This document shows positions 1-8,149 of a DNA stretch of 64,000 bases, piece after piece (position 1 is the first letter of the stretch; each line of letters begins with the position of its first letter). The stretch comes from an uncultured Oscillospiraceae bacterium (GTDB lineage: Bacteria > Bacillota > Clostridia > Oscillospirales > Oscillospiraceae). Made by a program: the position numbers and the translations under genes. The stretch is from the NCBI GenBank assembly GCA_934590325.1, contig CAKTOW010000001.1, positions 62,001-126,000 on the forward strand. Direction: 5' to 3'. The notes under the pieces are model-generated. The model saw nothing but the letters and a program-made list of their open reading frames with translations. It was not told the DNA's origin and ran no database searches.

Positions 1-846
1 AGCTATCAGAAGAAAGAGAGCATCGGCATACTGCTGGGGGCCGCCCTGGTGATCGCCGGGTGCATCTCCATGTTCATCGTGCGCAACATACTGCTGGTGT
101 CGGCGCTGGTGTTCGGCGGTGTGGCGCTGCTCCTGCTGCTGGCGGTGCCCGCCCAGAAAAAGAAAAAAGCCCTGCTGCAGCAGCAGCTGGGTGGGTTCTT
201 CCGGACGGAACTGACGCGCATCTTCGGCGCGGAGCCGGAGACACCGACGCTGCCCATAGACTATACATTTCTGCGGGACGCCGACCTGCTGGCCTTCCGC
301 TGGACGGAGTGCAGCGTGGAGGACTTCCACGAAGGTGAGCACAAGGGGCTGCGGTTCTCCGCCGCCAATGTGGAACTGCGCCGCACTGTAGAGGAACGGT
401 CCGGCCCCGACAACGATAACTGGATGACCCGCACGGAAACGCTGTTCCGCGGCGTGGTCGTCCGGTGCCGGGACATATGCGACCCCGGCCTGGACATTGC
501 CCTCCGCGACCGGTTCCAGGAGCGCAAGGGCGCGGACATCACCGACCCTGCGCTGTTCCGGCAGCACTTCACCGCCCGCACCGGCGACGACCAGCCGGCG
601 GACGAGCTGGTGACGCCGCAGCTGCGGGAGCTGGTGCGAAAACTGGAGGCCTGTTCCAGCAACGCCAAGGTGGGCGGTCTTATCCTGCGCGGCGGCGCGC
701 TGACACTGGCCCTGAACACGAGATATGTCTTTGCGGGCGTCCCGGCGGAGCTGGACCTGCGGGATATCGACGGCATACGGAAGTGGTACACGGCCTCGCT
801 GGTAGGGATGGGCGGCCTGCTGGACATTTTGATGGAAGGGCTATGA
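1..846 (+). CDS. DUF3137-like membrane protein, 5' end outside window
   Basis: The frame is open from base 1, so the gene starts upstream; the first in-frame start inside (GTG at 49) lies in the first membrane segment and is probably not the true start. About 281 residues are visible. Two closely spaced hydrophobic stretches (residues about 8-24 and 28-47) form a membrane hairpin, followed by a soluble domain containing an LFRGVVVRCRD segment. That layout and segment resemble DUF3137 proteins and the next gene downstream. The function is unknown. It lies 16 bases from the following gene and is probably in one operon with it. Confidence 0.7.
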   Translation, partial: SYQKKESIGILLGAALVIAGCISMFIVRNILLVSALVFGGVALLLLLAVPAQKKKKALLQQQLGGFFRTELTRIFGAEPETPTLPIDYTFLRDADLLAFRWTECSVEDFHEGEHKGLRFSAANVELRRTVEERSGPDNDNWMTRTETLFRGVVVRCRDICDPGLDIALRDRFQERKGADITDPALFRQHFTARTGDDQPADELVTPQLRELVRKLEACSSNAKVGGLILRGGALTLALNTRYVFAGVPAELDLRDIDGIRKWYTASLVGMGGLLDILMEGL

Positions 847-862
847 AATACGGAGGAAAAAT

Positions 863-1723
863 ATGGACGTAAATAGAACAGAGGAACAGCTGAACAATGC
901 GCTGAAAAAGAGCAAGGGCGGCAAAATGGGCGGTAAGCTGCTGGCGCTGGCAGGTGTGGCCGTGGCGCTGGTGGGCGTCATCCTGGGCGGCAACTATGTG
1001 CTGATCATCATCGGCGGCGTGATACTGGCCGTGGGAGAAGCGATGCAGGGCAAGGCCAGGAGCAAAGCCAGCAGGCAGGCCTTCGACGCCATGGCGCCAG
1101 CACTTATCAAGGACACCCTCGAAAACGCGGACTTCTCCCCCGCCGAGCACATCCTGCGCACGGAGGACTGCAACATTCCTCTGCCCTCTCACACCTATTG
1201 CGGCGAAAACGGGTATATCCGAGGGCTGTACAAGGGACTGCCCACAGAGCTGTGCACCGTTGTCCTGACGGACGTGGACGAGGTGCAGCGGGAGGAGACC
1301 GGCCTGTGGGAGCGGAACGAGCGGGTGGTCTATACCGGGCAGTGGATGGCGTGCGAAACTGGAAAAATATTGACAAAGGGCATGACTATATGGCCGCGGA
1401 ACAAGCTGCTGAACGGGCGCACCATCAAGACGGACAACGAAGCGTTCAACAAGCGGTTCAACCTCAGCTGCGACGATGAGGAGTTCGTGCTGCGGTTCCT
1501 GAGCCAGAGCCGCATGGAGCGGTTCATGGCGCTGGCGGACAGCGCGTTCAGTCCCTTTGCCGTGTGCCTGCGGGACGACGGCAGGCTGTACATCGCCGCG
1601 CACAGTGGCCGCGGCTTCTTCGACGTGGGAAAAGGCCGGGAGGACCCGGCGCAGCTGCGGCAGCGCTTTGCCGGTGAGTTGAAGTGGTTCACGGATGTGA
1701 TCGACACATTCCGCCCGGTGTAA
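863..1723 (+). CDS. DUF3137 domain membrane protein
   Basis: The 286-residue protein has a basic N terminus (residues 1-25), two membrane segments (about 27-45 and 47-57) and a C-terminal domain of about 200 residues. The stretch from YTGQWMACETG through the FNKRFNLSCDDEEFVLRFLS region to a late SRMERFMAL segment reads like DUF3137. A ribosome site (CGGAGGAAA) precedes the ATG. It follows the similar upstream gene with a 16-base gap and precedes a small membrane protein, so the three look like one transcription unit. The family has no established function. Confidence 0.72.
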   Translation: MDVNRTEEQLNNALKKSKGGKMGGKLLALAGVAVALVGVILGGNYVLIIIGGVILAVGEAMQGKARSKASRQAFDAMAPALIKDTLENADFSPAEHILRTEDCNIPLPSHTYCGENGYIRGLYKGLPTELCTVVLTDVDEVQREETGLWERNERVVYTGQWMACETGKILTKGMTIWPRNKLLNGRTIKTDNEAFNKRFNLSCDDEEFVLRFLSQSRMERFMALADSAFSPFAVCLRDDGRLYIAAHSGRGFFDVGKGREDPAQLRQRFAGELKWFTDVIDTFRPV

Positions 1724-1737
1724 AAGGAGGGAAAACA

Positions 1738-1935
1738 ATGCCGTTGTGGCTTGCTGTGGTGCTGCTGATAGCGGCGCTGGCGGGGATCGCGCTGGCCTGC
1801 CAATATTTGAAGGACAACAAAACGGCGCGAATACTGTGCATCGTCGGCTGCGGACTTATCATCCTGGCCTGTGCCCTGTATATCGGACTGACGCTGCTGT
1901 TCGTGGACGCGGTGCAGAACGGCCCTGCCGCCTGA
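1738..1935 (+). CDS. Small two-TM membrane protein
   Basis: The 65-residue product is almost wholly two hydrophobic helices (residues about 2-21 and 30-51) joined by a short polar KDNKTAR loop. I chose the ATG at 1738 because AAAGGAGGG sits just upstream at 1723-1731; a longer frame from GTG 1684 overlaps the previous gene. It is the last gene before the terminator at 1951. I recognise no family. A helper of the two DUF3137 proteins is possible from position only. Confidence 0.65.
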   Translation: MPLWLAVVLLIAALAGIALACQYLKDNKTARILCIVGCGLIILACALYIGLTLLFVDAVQNGPAA

Positions 1936-1950
1936 TGGAAAACAGGCATA

Positions 1951-1985
1951 AAAACGCCCGCATGCTGACGCATGCGGGTGTTTAT
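1951..1985 (+). terminator. Intrinsic terminator (copy 1 of a repeated type)
   Basis: AAACGCCCGCATG at 1952-1964 pairs with CATGCGGGTGTTT at 1971-1983 around loop CTGACG, ending in T-rich sequence. It closes the DUF3137 unit. An almost identical terminator ends the anti-sigma gene at 4101-4135. Confidence 0.8.
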
Positions 1986-2113
1986 TTGCGCCGGTATCCC
2001 CGGCGGCGGGCGGCTTTACCGCGCACCTTCTTTCTGCTAAAATAACAAAAAGTGCGGGAAATGTGTCATATTCGCCTGTAAAAGGGTAGTTATCAGGCAG
2101 AGGGGGAGAAAGG

Positions 2114-2686
2114 ATGGGACACCGCTATATGGACGACAAGCAGATCATTCGCCTGTTCTTCGAGCGCTCGGAACAGGCCATCACCGAGTTGTCACGGAAG
2201 TACGGCGCGCTGTGCTTTCAGATCGCCGACAACATTCTGAACGACCGGTGGGACGCGGAGGAATGTGTGAATGACGCATGGCTCGGCGCGTGGAACAGCA
2301 TCCCACCGCAGCGGCCCGACCCGCTGCGGGCCTATGTCTGCCGCATCGCCCGCAACCACGCGCTGAAACGGCTGCGGGCCAACACCGCGCTGAAGCGGGG
2401 CAGCCGGTTCGAGGTGTCCCTGGAGGAGCTGGAGGCTTGTGCCGCAGGCGATCCCCCGGACGAACAGCTGTCCGCGAGCGAGCTGACCGCGCAGATCAAC
2501 GCCTTTCTGGCGGCGCTGGAACGGGACGACAGGGTCATGTTCGTCAGGCGGTACTGGTTCGCGGAGCCGCTGGTGGAGATCGCGGAGGCCTTCGGCATCA
2601 GTGAGAACAACGCGGCGGTGCGGCTGCGGAGGATACGTAAAAAACTGCGAAAAAATCTGGAACAGGAGGCAGAAAATTCCATATGA
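2114..2686 (+). CDS. ECF-type RNA polymerase sigma factor
   Basis: This 190-residue sigma-70 family protein has the two-domain ECF layout. Region 2 spans about residues 10-80 with the DAEECVNDAWLGAWN helix, and region 4 spans about 125-185, with an EIAEAFGISENNAAVRLRR helix-turn-helix. An acidic linker joins them. The ATG at 2114 follows AGGGGGAG at a good distance; a second Met five codons on is possible. Its stop overlaps the start of the next gene by four bases (ATGA), the usual coupling of a sigma factor and its membrane anti-sigma factor. The signal it answers to is not visible. Confidence 0.9.
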   Translation: MGHRYMDDKQIIRLFFERSEQAITELSRKYGALCFQIADNILNDRWDAEECVNDAWLGAWNSIPPQRPDPLRAYVCRIARNHALKRLRANTALKRGSRFEVSLEELEACAAGDPPDEQLSASELTAQINAFLAALERDDRVMFVRRYWFAEPLVEIAEAFGISENNAAVRLRRIRKKLRKNLEQEAENSI

Positions 2687-4074
2687 TTACGGGAAGATCA
2701 TATCAATTGGCCGAAGCCATCGGGGACATAGACGCGGCCTATCTGGAGGAGGCCCTGGACTTTAACGGCGCGGAGGCAGGACGGAGGAGGACCGGGCGCT
2801 TCCCCAAGCTGTCCGCCGCGTGCGTGGCGGTGCTGGTGATACTGGGGCTGTCCGTGACCGCCTTTGCCGTCAGCAGGCTGCCGCTGTCGTGGCGGGACAT
2901 CTTCTCCCCCGGTCAGACGGTCATCGGCGACGAGGACGAGGTGCCGGTGGTGTCGCAGCAGGAGGCGGCCGCGGCCGCGGAGGAACTGAACATCCGCGTG
3001 GAGAAGGTCATCTCCGACGAGCGAACGCTGTACCTGCTCTATTCTGTGAAAGCCAACGAGGGCGCCGTGCTGGCGCAGGACGGTGCCTTTACCGACTTTG
3101 AGCTGTACTTCCCCGGGCAGATGATGTCCGGCGCGTACGTGTCGCAGTTCCCGGAGCGGAAGGAGGGTATGCCGGAGAACGAGCTGGAGGGCGTCGTATA
3201 CGCCGACTGGCAGCCGGGCAGCAGCGCCAACGGCCTGGTGATGACCTTCGCCAACTGGCAGGAGAAGCGGTGGTTCGACGACGAAAAGATAGACTTCAAC
3301 GTGGCGGAGATGGTGGAGAACGCCGGGGAGAACGCCAGGCTTCCCCAGTGCCAGCAGCGGTACCGCAACGGAACGGTGCGGTATTACTGGCAGCCGGGGG
3401 ACGCGGATGTACAGCTGCCCGGCGGCGCATCCATCTGCAACGCCGGGTGGGAGGACGGCGTCCTCCAGCTGGTGATGAAGGAGCCGCTGGGCGCACAGGA
3501 GTGGTCGGCGTCCTGGGAGGAGAACTGGTACTTCCTGGACACGCGGACGGATGCGGTCATCTATCCGGAGCCCCACTGCCATTTCGGGCAGCCCGGCGAC
3601 TTTGACCCGGAGGCGGCGGATGCCGACTGGCGGTACTTCTGGCGGGATGTGACCGTTGACAAGGAGGCGCTGCCCTATCTGGAGCTGCACTGGGGCGGAA
3701 AGGAGATATACACCGCCGTGCTGCCGGGAAAGTGGAAGGTCACACTGGAGAAAACGCCCGTCACCATTGGGAGCGAGGTGCTGGCGGAAAACGTATCCCT
3801 GTCCTATGGCGGGGAGGTACTGACGGCGGAAAAGATCGAGTGCTCCAAGCTGTCCATGGCGGTGTACTTCGCCGGGTATGTGGACTCCACCACCGGCGTC
3901 CTGGGCGCACTGAAGGCATTTGACGCAAACGGCGACCCCATCCCGTGCAACTGGAGCTTTATCGCAAAGCAGACCGACGACGGCTGTATGATATGGACGC
4001 GGTTCGACGAGCCCATGGAGCCGGAGAGCGTCTGCAGGCTGACGTTCAACGGGGAGACCGTGTTTGAACGGTGA
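2683..4074 (+). CDS. DUF4179-type anti-sigma factor, membrane anchored
   Basis: The 463-residue protein has a short cytoplasmic N terminus (residues 1-43, presumed sigma-binding), one membrane helix (about 44-62, AACVAVLVILGLSVTAFAV) and a large extracytoplasmic part rich in beta-strand and aromatic residues. This is the architecture of DUF4179 proteins encoded beside ECF sigma factors in Clostridia. Translation is coupled to the sigma gene through an ATGA overlap. The likely role is to hold the sigma factor inactive until an envelope signal is sensed. I infer this from family and position; the ligand is unknown. Confidence 0.8.
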   Translation: MITGRSYQLAEAIGDIDAAYLEEALDFNGAEAGRRRTGRFPKLSAACVAVLVILGLSVTAFAVSRLPLSWRDIFSPGQTVIGDEDEVPVVSQQEAAAAAEELNIRVEKVISDERTLYLLYSVKANEGAVLAQDGAFTDFELYFPGQMMSGAYVSQFPERKEGMPENELEGVVYADWQPGSSANGLVMTFANWQEKRWFDDEKIDFNVAEMVENAGENARLPQCQQRYRNGTVRYYWQPGDADVQLPGGASICNAGWEDGVLQLVMKEPLGAQEWSASWEENWYFLDTRTDAVIYPEPHCHFGQPGDFDPEAADADWRYFWRDVTVDKEALPYLELHWGGKEIYTAVLPGKWKVTLEKTPVTIGSEVLAENVSLSYGGEVLTAEKIECSKLSMAVYFAGYVDSTTGVLGALKAFDANGDPIPCNWSFIAKQTDDGCMIWTRFDEPMEPESVCRLTFNGETVFER

Positions 4075-4097
4075 CCGCAGTTCCCTCATACCATGCG

Positions 4098-4136
4098 CGA
4101 AAACGCCCGCATGCTGACGCATGTGGGCGTTTTTTC
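4098..4136 (+). terminator. Intrinsic terminator (copy 2 of a repeated type)
   Basis: AAACGCCCGCATG at 4101-4113 and CATGTGGGCGTTT at 4120-4132 form the stem around loop CTGACG, followed by TTT. It ends the sigma/anti-sigma operon. Apart from two stem bases it is identical to the terminator at 1951-1985. It may also slow transcription arriving from the convergent penicillin-binding protein gene. Confidence 0.85.
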
Positions 4137-4224
4137 GGTCGATTTCAGCCGAATAGACACAGGCAAAACCGTGTGTTTTCTTGTGTCAGGCGGCCTAAGG
4201 CCGGGGCGTTTTGTTATGCTATGG

Positions 4225-6912
4225 CTAATTCAAATTGTTGAACCCACCCGAATGGGTGAATCCACTCAAATCGGGAACAGTATCAGGCATATTATCCGTG
4301 CCCAAATCATCGTTGCTGTCGTGGTCGCCGTTGGGCATATTCACGTTGTCGCTGGGGTCCTCGTCGCCGAAGAAGCCCCAGCTGCCCTGCATCATGAAGG
4401 CGTCCTCCACCACGATCTCGTCGTGGCCCTCTATCAACTCACGCTGGTAGTTCAGCACGGAGCCGGTGACGGAGGTCACGTTGCCGTCCTCGTCCACCAT
4501 GTTGACGGTGTAGGTGGGCGGCGTGTGCATGGTGCACACGGAGGTGGGGGCGTTGTCCGCCGCCACCAGGGCGGTGTAGGCGCGGCTGCCGCGGACATCC
4601 TGGGTGCAGTATTCCGACGCCAGCATGCCGCTGTCGGCGCAGACCGTGACGCTGGTCAGCCCGGAGCAGGAGAAGAAGTCGGTGTTGGGCAGGTCCTCGT
4701 GGATGGCGCTCATGACCTTGCGGAAGATGGCAGAGCAGGGGTTGCCGCTGGCCACGATGCGCTGGTTGTGCTCATAGCCGGCCCAGACGGCGCAGCTGTA
4801 ATAAGGCGTATAGCCCACGAAGTAACGGTCCTTGTTGCTGTTGGTAGAACCGGTCTTGCCGGCGATGTGCATACCGCTGAACTGTGCCTCATAGCCCGTG
4901 CCGTTGAGGGCGGCCTCCTGCAGCAGATGGTTGATGATAGCCGCCGTGGTGTTCTTCATAGCTACCGTGGACTGGGCCTCGTTCTCCAGCACCACGTTGC
5001 CGTTGGCGTCCTCCACACGGATGAAGGTGCGGGGCTTGGTGTACACGCCCTCGTTGATGAAGGCGGCGTAGGCCGCGGCCATCTCCTCGGTGGTGACGCC
5101 CTTTTCAAAGCCGCCCAGGGCCATGTTGCCCACCTGCTGGGAATCGGTGAACGTCAGGTCCTCGAAGCCCAGCTTGTTCACCAGAAAGTCGTAGGAACGG
5201 TCCACGCCGTAGGCCAGGTTCGTGCGGACGGCGCAGGTGTTCAGGGACTGGGCGATGGCGGTGTGCAGCGCGGTGAGGCCCTGATAGCGCCAGTTGGCGT
5301 TGCGGGGCCAGACCTCGCCGTTGAGCAGCATGGGATAGTCGTCGATAACGCTGGCGCCGTTGATGGTGCCGTCATCCAGCGCGGGGGCGTAAGTGGACAG
5401 GGGCTTGATGGCGGAACCGCACTGCCGCGCGTTCACCGCCCAGTTCCAGCCGCGGTCCACCACCTTCTCGCCGGCGCCGCCGATCATGGCCACCACGTAG
5501 CCGTTGGTGGGGTCCACGATGGTCAGGGCGATCTGCAGCTGGTCCTCCACCTGTTCACCGGCGGCGTTGGTATAGCTGCTGGTGTAGGGGATGTTGTCCA
5601 GGTCGTAGCACACGTCCTCGGCTATCTTCTGGAACTTGGGGTTCTGGGTGGTGTAGATCTTATAGCCGCGGCTGTAGACCATGTTGATGGCCTGGTCGTA
5701 GGCGGAGACCGTCTTGCCCTCGCTGTTGACCTTTTCGGTGATGCCCAGCTCCTCCACCAGCGCCTCGGCCACGTCGGTGATCATGGCGTCGGTGAACCAG
5801 GAGTTGCTGCCCTTGATGGTGGGGGTATCGTCCTCCGCCGGGGAGGCGGTATCGTCGGTGGCGGTATCCTCCGCAGGGTCGGTGACGGTGCCGTCGCTGC
5901 CCACATACTTGCCGGAGATGGTGAAGCCGTTGGCGAACTGGATGTCCTCGGCCACGGCGGCGTCATGCTCTTCCTGGTCGATCTTGCCCTGAGAGAGCAT
6001 CTCGCTGAGGATGGTCAGCTGGCGCTCACGGTTGTTCTCGCGGGTCCAGGAGCTGATGAAGGGGTCGTACATGGAGGGGTTGTTGGTGATGCCCATCATG
6101 CTGGCGCACTCGGCCAGGGACAGCTCGGACACGTCCTTGCCGAAGTAGACGCGGGCGGCGGTCATGACGCCGGAGCAGCGCTGGCCGAAGTAGACCTCGT
6201 TGAGGTAGGCCTCCAGTATCTCGTCCTTTTCGTAGCGCTTTTCCAGCTCCAGAGCGCGGTAGATCTCGGTGATCTTACGCTTCACCGTCACCTGATTGTC
6301 GCCGGTGACGTTCTTCACCAGCTGCTGGGTGATGGTGGAGCCGCCCTGCACGTTCTTGCCGAACAGGGTGTACAGAATGGCGCGGGTGGTACCCTTCCAG
6401 TCCACGCCGTGGTGCTTTTCGAAGCGCTTGTCCTCGATGGCTATCGCCGCGTCCTGCAGGTACTTGGGGATGTTCTCCAGGTCCACCCAGATGCGGTTCT
6501 CGTCCATGTACAGCGTCTGGTACATGACCCACTCCTGGGTGTCGGGGTCCTGGTAGTACAGCTCGGTGGAGACCTCGGACTCGAACTCGTCCAGATAGAC
6601 CTCGACCTTGCCGCGCATGGCGCTGTTGATGTACGCCATGAAGATACCGGAGAAGATGGCGGCGGTCATGACGAACACGGTCAGCAGCGTGCCGATGATG
6701 CGTCCGGCCTTCTTCCAGCCGTTTTTCTGCTTGGGGGTCATATTGCGCACGCGCTCCTGCGCGTCGCGCTGGACGCGGCGCGCGCCCTCGGCCGCGCTGT
6801 GCTCCAGCCGGTGTGCGCCCTCCTTTGCTTCGGTCTCTATGTGTCGGGCACTCTGCCGGATGCGTCCCATGAAACCGTCGGACGCAGCCCGTCTGCGCTT
6901 GTTCTCACTCAA
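4225..6912 (-). CDS. Class A penicillin-binding protein (PBP1A type)
   Basis: This 895-residue bifunctional peptidoglycan synthase has a long basic and amphipathic cytoplasmic tail (1-68), one membrane anchor (about 71-93), a GT51 transglycosylase domain and a transpeptidase domain. Visible motifs are EDKRFEKHHG with the catalytic Glu at 160, GGSTITQQLVKN near 190-201, the serine motif SAIK (S500, K503), SLN at 556-558 and KTG at 686-688. An acidic low-complexity insert (about 338-368) separates the domains and the C-terminal tail is Asp/Asn-rich. It polymerises and crosslinks glycan strands outside the membrane. It stands alone on this strand. Confidence 0.95.
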   Translation of the reverse strand: MSENKRRRAASDGFMGRIRQSARHIETEAKEGAHRLEHSAAEGARRVQRDAQERVRNMTPKQKNGWKKAGRIIGTLLTVFVMTAAIFSGIFMAYINSAMRGKVEVYLDEFESEVSTELYYQDPDTQEWVMYQTLYMDENRIWVDLENIPKYLQDAAIAIEDKRFEKHHGVDWKGTTRAILYTLFGKNVQGGSTITQQLVKNVTGDNQVTVKRKITEIYRALELEKRYEKDEILEAYLNEVYFGQRCSGVMTAARVYFGKDVSELSLAECASMMGITNNPSMYDPFISSWTRENNRERQLTILSEMLSQGKIDQEEHDAAVAEDIQFANGFTISGKYVGSDGTVTDPAEDTATDDTASPAEDDTPTIKGSNSWFTDAMITDVAEALVEELGITEKVNSEGKTVSAYDQAINMVYSRGYKIYTTQNPKFQKIAEDVCYDLDNIPYTSSYTNAAGEQVEDQLQIALTIVDPTNGYVVAMIGGAGEKVVDRGWNWAVNARQCGSAIKPLSTYAPALDDGTINGASVIDDYPMLLNGEVWPRNANWRYQGLTALHTAIAQSLNTCAVRTNLAYGVDRSYDFLVNKLGFEDLTFTDSQQVGNMALGGFEKGVTTEEMAAAYAAFINEGVYTKPRTFIRVEDANGNVVLENEAQSTVAMKNTTAAIINHLLQEAALNGTGYEAQFSGMHIAGKTGSTNSNKDRYFVGYTPYYSCAVWAGYEHNQRIVASGNPCSAIFRKVMSAIHEDLPNTDFFSCSGLTSVTVCADSGMLASEYCTQDVRGSRAYTALVAADNAPTSVCTMHTPPTYTVNMVDEDGNVTSVTGSVLNYQRELIEGHDEIVVEDAFMMQGSWGFFGDEDPSDNVNMPNGDHDSNDDLGTDNMPDTVPDLSGFTHSGGFNNLN

Positions 6913-6990
6913 GACAGGGCACCTTCCTTTCTCTTTTGATGTTGCTGTCTGGGTTTGTTCCGTATGGGGCCGAAATTTACATACCGACCC

Positions 6991-7021
6991 ACTATAGAGA
7001 ACATTCTACCATACCTGTCAA
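6991..7021 (-). promoter_or_regulatory. Probable promoter of the penicillin-binding protein gene
   Basis: On the minus strand TTGACA (7021-7016) is followed by TATAGT (6996-6991) with a 19-base spacer. A closer TAGAAT lies inside the spacer, so the exact -10 is uncertain. The start codon is about 80 bases downstream. Confidence 0.5.
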
Positions 7022-7140
7022 ATGTAAAAAAGAGGATTTTTTGTCAAAATACGCCCTTTGCGGCGGTCAATTCCCGTTATTTTCCCCCATTCGGCCGGTT
7101 TTCAGTCCGACAAGCGGCAGAAAATGCCGAACGCTTCCAC

Positions 7141-7169
7141 TTGCGTTTCGCGCAAGATCAGGGTATACT
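7141..7169 (+). promoter_or_regulatory. Promoter of the DUF1292 gene
   Basis: TTGCGT at 7141-7146 and TATACT at 7164-7169 are separated by 17 bases, and the ribosome site AAAGGAGG at 7183-7190 follows directly. The transcript leader would be short. Confidence 0.65.
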
Positions 7170-7199
7170 ATGGGCACAAAGACAAAGGAGGTATTCCCC

Positions 7200-7490
7200 A
7201 TGAGCGAGGAATTCGGCCCCAATTTCATCACCCTGACCGACGAAGAGGGCAACGACATCGAGCTGGAATACGTGGACGCGCTGGAGCTGGACGGCCAGAC
7301 GTACATGGCGTTCTTCCCCGTGGTGGAGGACGACGCCGACGAGGAGGCCGCCGAGGAATACGGCCTGGTCATCCTGAAGTCCGTCATGGAGAACGGCGAG
7401 GAGCTGCTGAGCACCCTGGACAGCGACGAGGAACTGGATAAGGTGTACGACCTGTTCATGGAGCAGATCCTGTCCGACGAGGAGGAATGA
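7200..7490 (+). CDS. DUF1292 (YrzB-like) acidic protein
   Basis: This 96-residue, strongly acidic protein begins with SEEFGPNFITLTDEEGNDIE and continues with a YMAFFPVVED strand and a helical acidic tail, typical of DUF1292/YrzB proteins. The ATG at 7200 has AAAGGAGG nine bases upstream; the frame extends further 5' but without a better start. In Bacillus the family sits with yrrK and yrzL, but that context is absent here and the gene is alone behind its own promoter. Its function is unknown. Confidence 0.85.
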   Translation: MSEEFGPNFITLTDEEGNDIELEYVDALELDGQTYMAFFPVVEDDADEEAAEEYGLVILKSVMENGEELLSTLDSDEELDKVYDLFMEQILSDEEE

Positions 7491-7524
7491 TCCCCCTCCC
7501 GCCAGCGGCGGGACGGGACGCGGC

Positions 7525-7662
7525 GGCACAGCTGTACTTTGCGTGCAGCAAGCCGGCTCGGCGAAGGCAGGGTAGAAAAGATAGCAGAGATTCCTTTCGC
7601 CGAGATTTTTTGTCCTGCCGATGACGAGACGGTGCCGCTGTACTTTGTGTACAGCAAGGCGG
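7525..7662. repeat. Two copies of a short palindromic repeat (GCTGTACTTTGTGTACAGC type)
   Basis: The core CTGTACTTTGCGTGCAGCAAG-like unit occurs near 7529-7550 and, in its cleanest form, CTGTACTTTGTGTACAGC near 7638-7657. Each can fold into a small hairpin. A third relative, GCGTACTTTGTGTACGGC, lies near 56297. The copies sit in gene-poor intergenic DNA, as expected for a dispersed non-coding repeat. Confidence 0.6.
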
Positions 7663-7961
7663 TGCAGGCGGAAAAGACATGGTATATGTGCCCTTTCGAC
7701 GGGATTTTTCGTCCTGTCGATGGCAAACCGACGAAGGCGTACCGGGTGTACGTCGAGGAGGTTTGACGATGACAGGGCGGAAAATTGAGCGATGGGCAGC
7801 GGTTCTATTTATCCTGACATTAGTTATACGGGACGTCGGATCGGTAGATGGTTTGCAGGCCTCCCGCCTGCCTTCTGCGGGCGGATGCTGGAAGCAGTAA
7901 AGTCGGCCGGAGATGACCCACCTGCGAGTTGTGCAGGTTATAACATGGCCGCTGCTCGTCG

Positions 7962-8010
7962 CTGAGCACAAGACCCCTCTCCCTTGCAGGGAGAGGGGTC
8001 TTGTGCTCAG
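7962..8010. repeat. Perfect 22-bp inverted repeat hairpin
   Basis: The arm at 7962-7983 (starting CTGAGCACAAGACCCC) is the exact reverse complement of 7989-8010, with a five-base loop TTGCA. The stem has no run of T after it on the plus strand, so it is not a standard terminator. It could be a transcriptional barrier or a remnant of a small mobile palindrome. Confidence 0.8.
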
Positions 8011-8060
8011 CTGTACTACATTTGATAGCAAAATGTTCACAAATTCCCGGTGTTTCCCTC

Positions 8061-8089
8061 TTGCGAAAAACGACGGTATACGATATAAT
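8061..8089 (+). promoter_or_regulatory. Promoter of the PpiC-type foldase gene
   Basis: TTGCGA at 8061-8066 and a perfect TATAAT at 8084-8089 have a 17-base spacer. The predicted leader is about 55 bases long, ending in GAGAGGA before the ATG at 8150. Confidence 0.75.
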
Positions 8090-8149
8090 GACCGGGTATG
8101 TTACCAAACAAGGGCGTATTGCGCCCAAAATCGAGAGGAATGAAGTTCA

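Larger units (their letters stand above)
7491..8149. other. Repeat-rich intergenic region without a gene
   Basis: No convincing gene lies in these 659 bases. The region holds two copies of a short palindromic element with a GCTGTAC...GTACAGC-like core (near 7529 and 7638), a perfect 22-bp inverted repeat at 7962-8010, and the promoter of the next gene at 8061-8089. A 75-codon open frame across 7539-7766 runs through the repeats and has no ribosome site; I treat it as non-coding. Confidence 0.6.

Noticed and set aside
4093..6939. 948-codon open frame on the plus strand opposite the penicillin-binding protein
   Set aside because: It is a GC-rich antisense shadow. The minus frame has all PBP motifs; the plus frame is Val/Gly/His/Ala-rich without domains or a ribosome site.
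7539..7766. 75-codon open frame in the repeat-rich gap
   Set aside because: It runs through palindromic repeats, lacks a ribosome site and has no recognisable features; the similar peptide stretches come from the DNA repeats.
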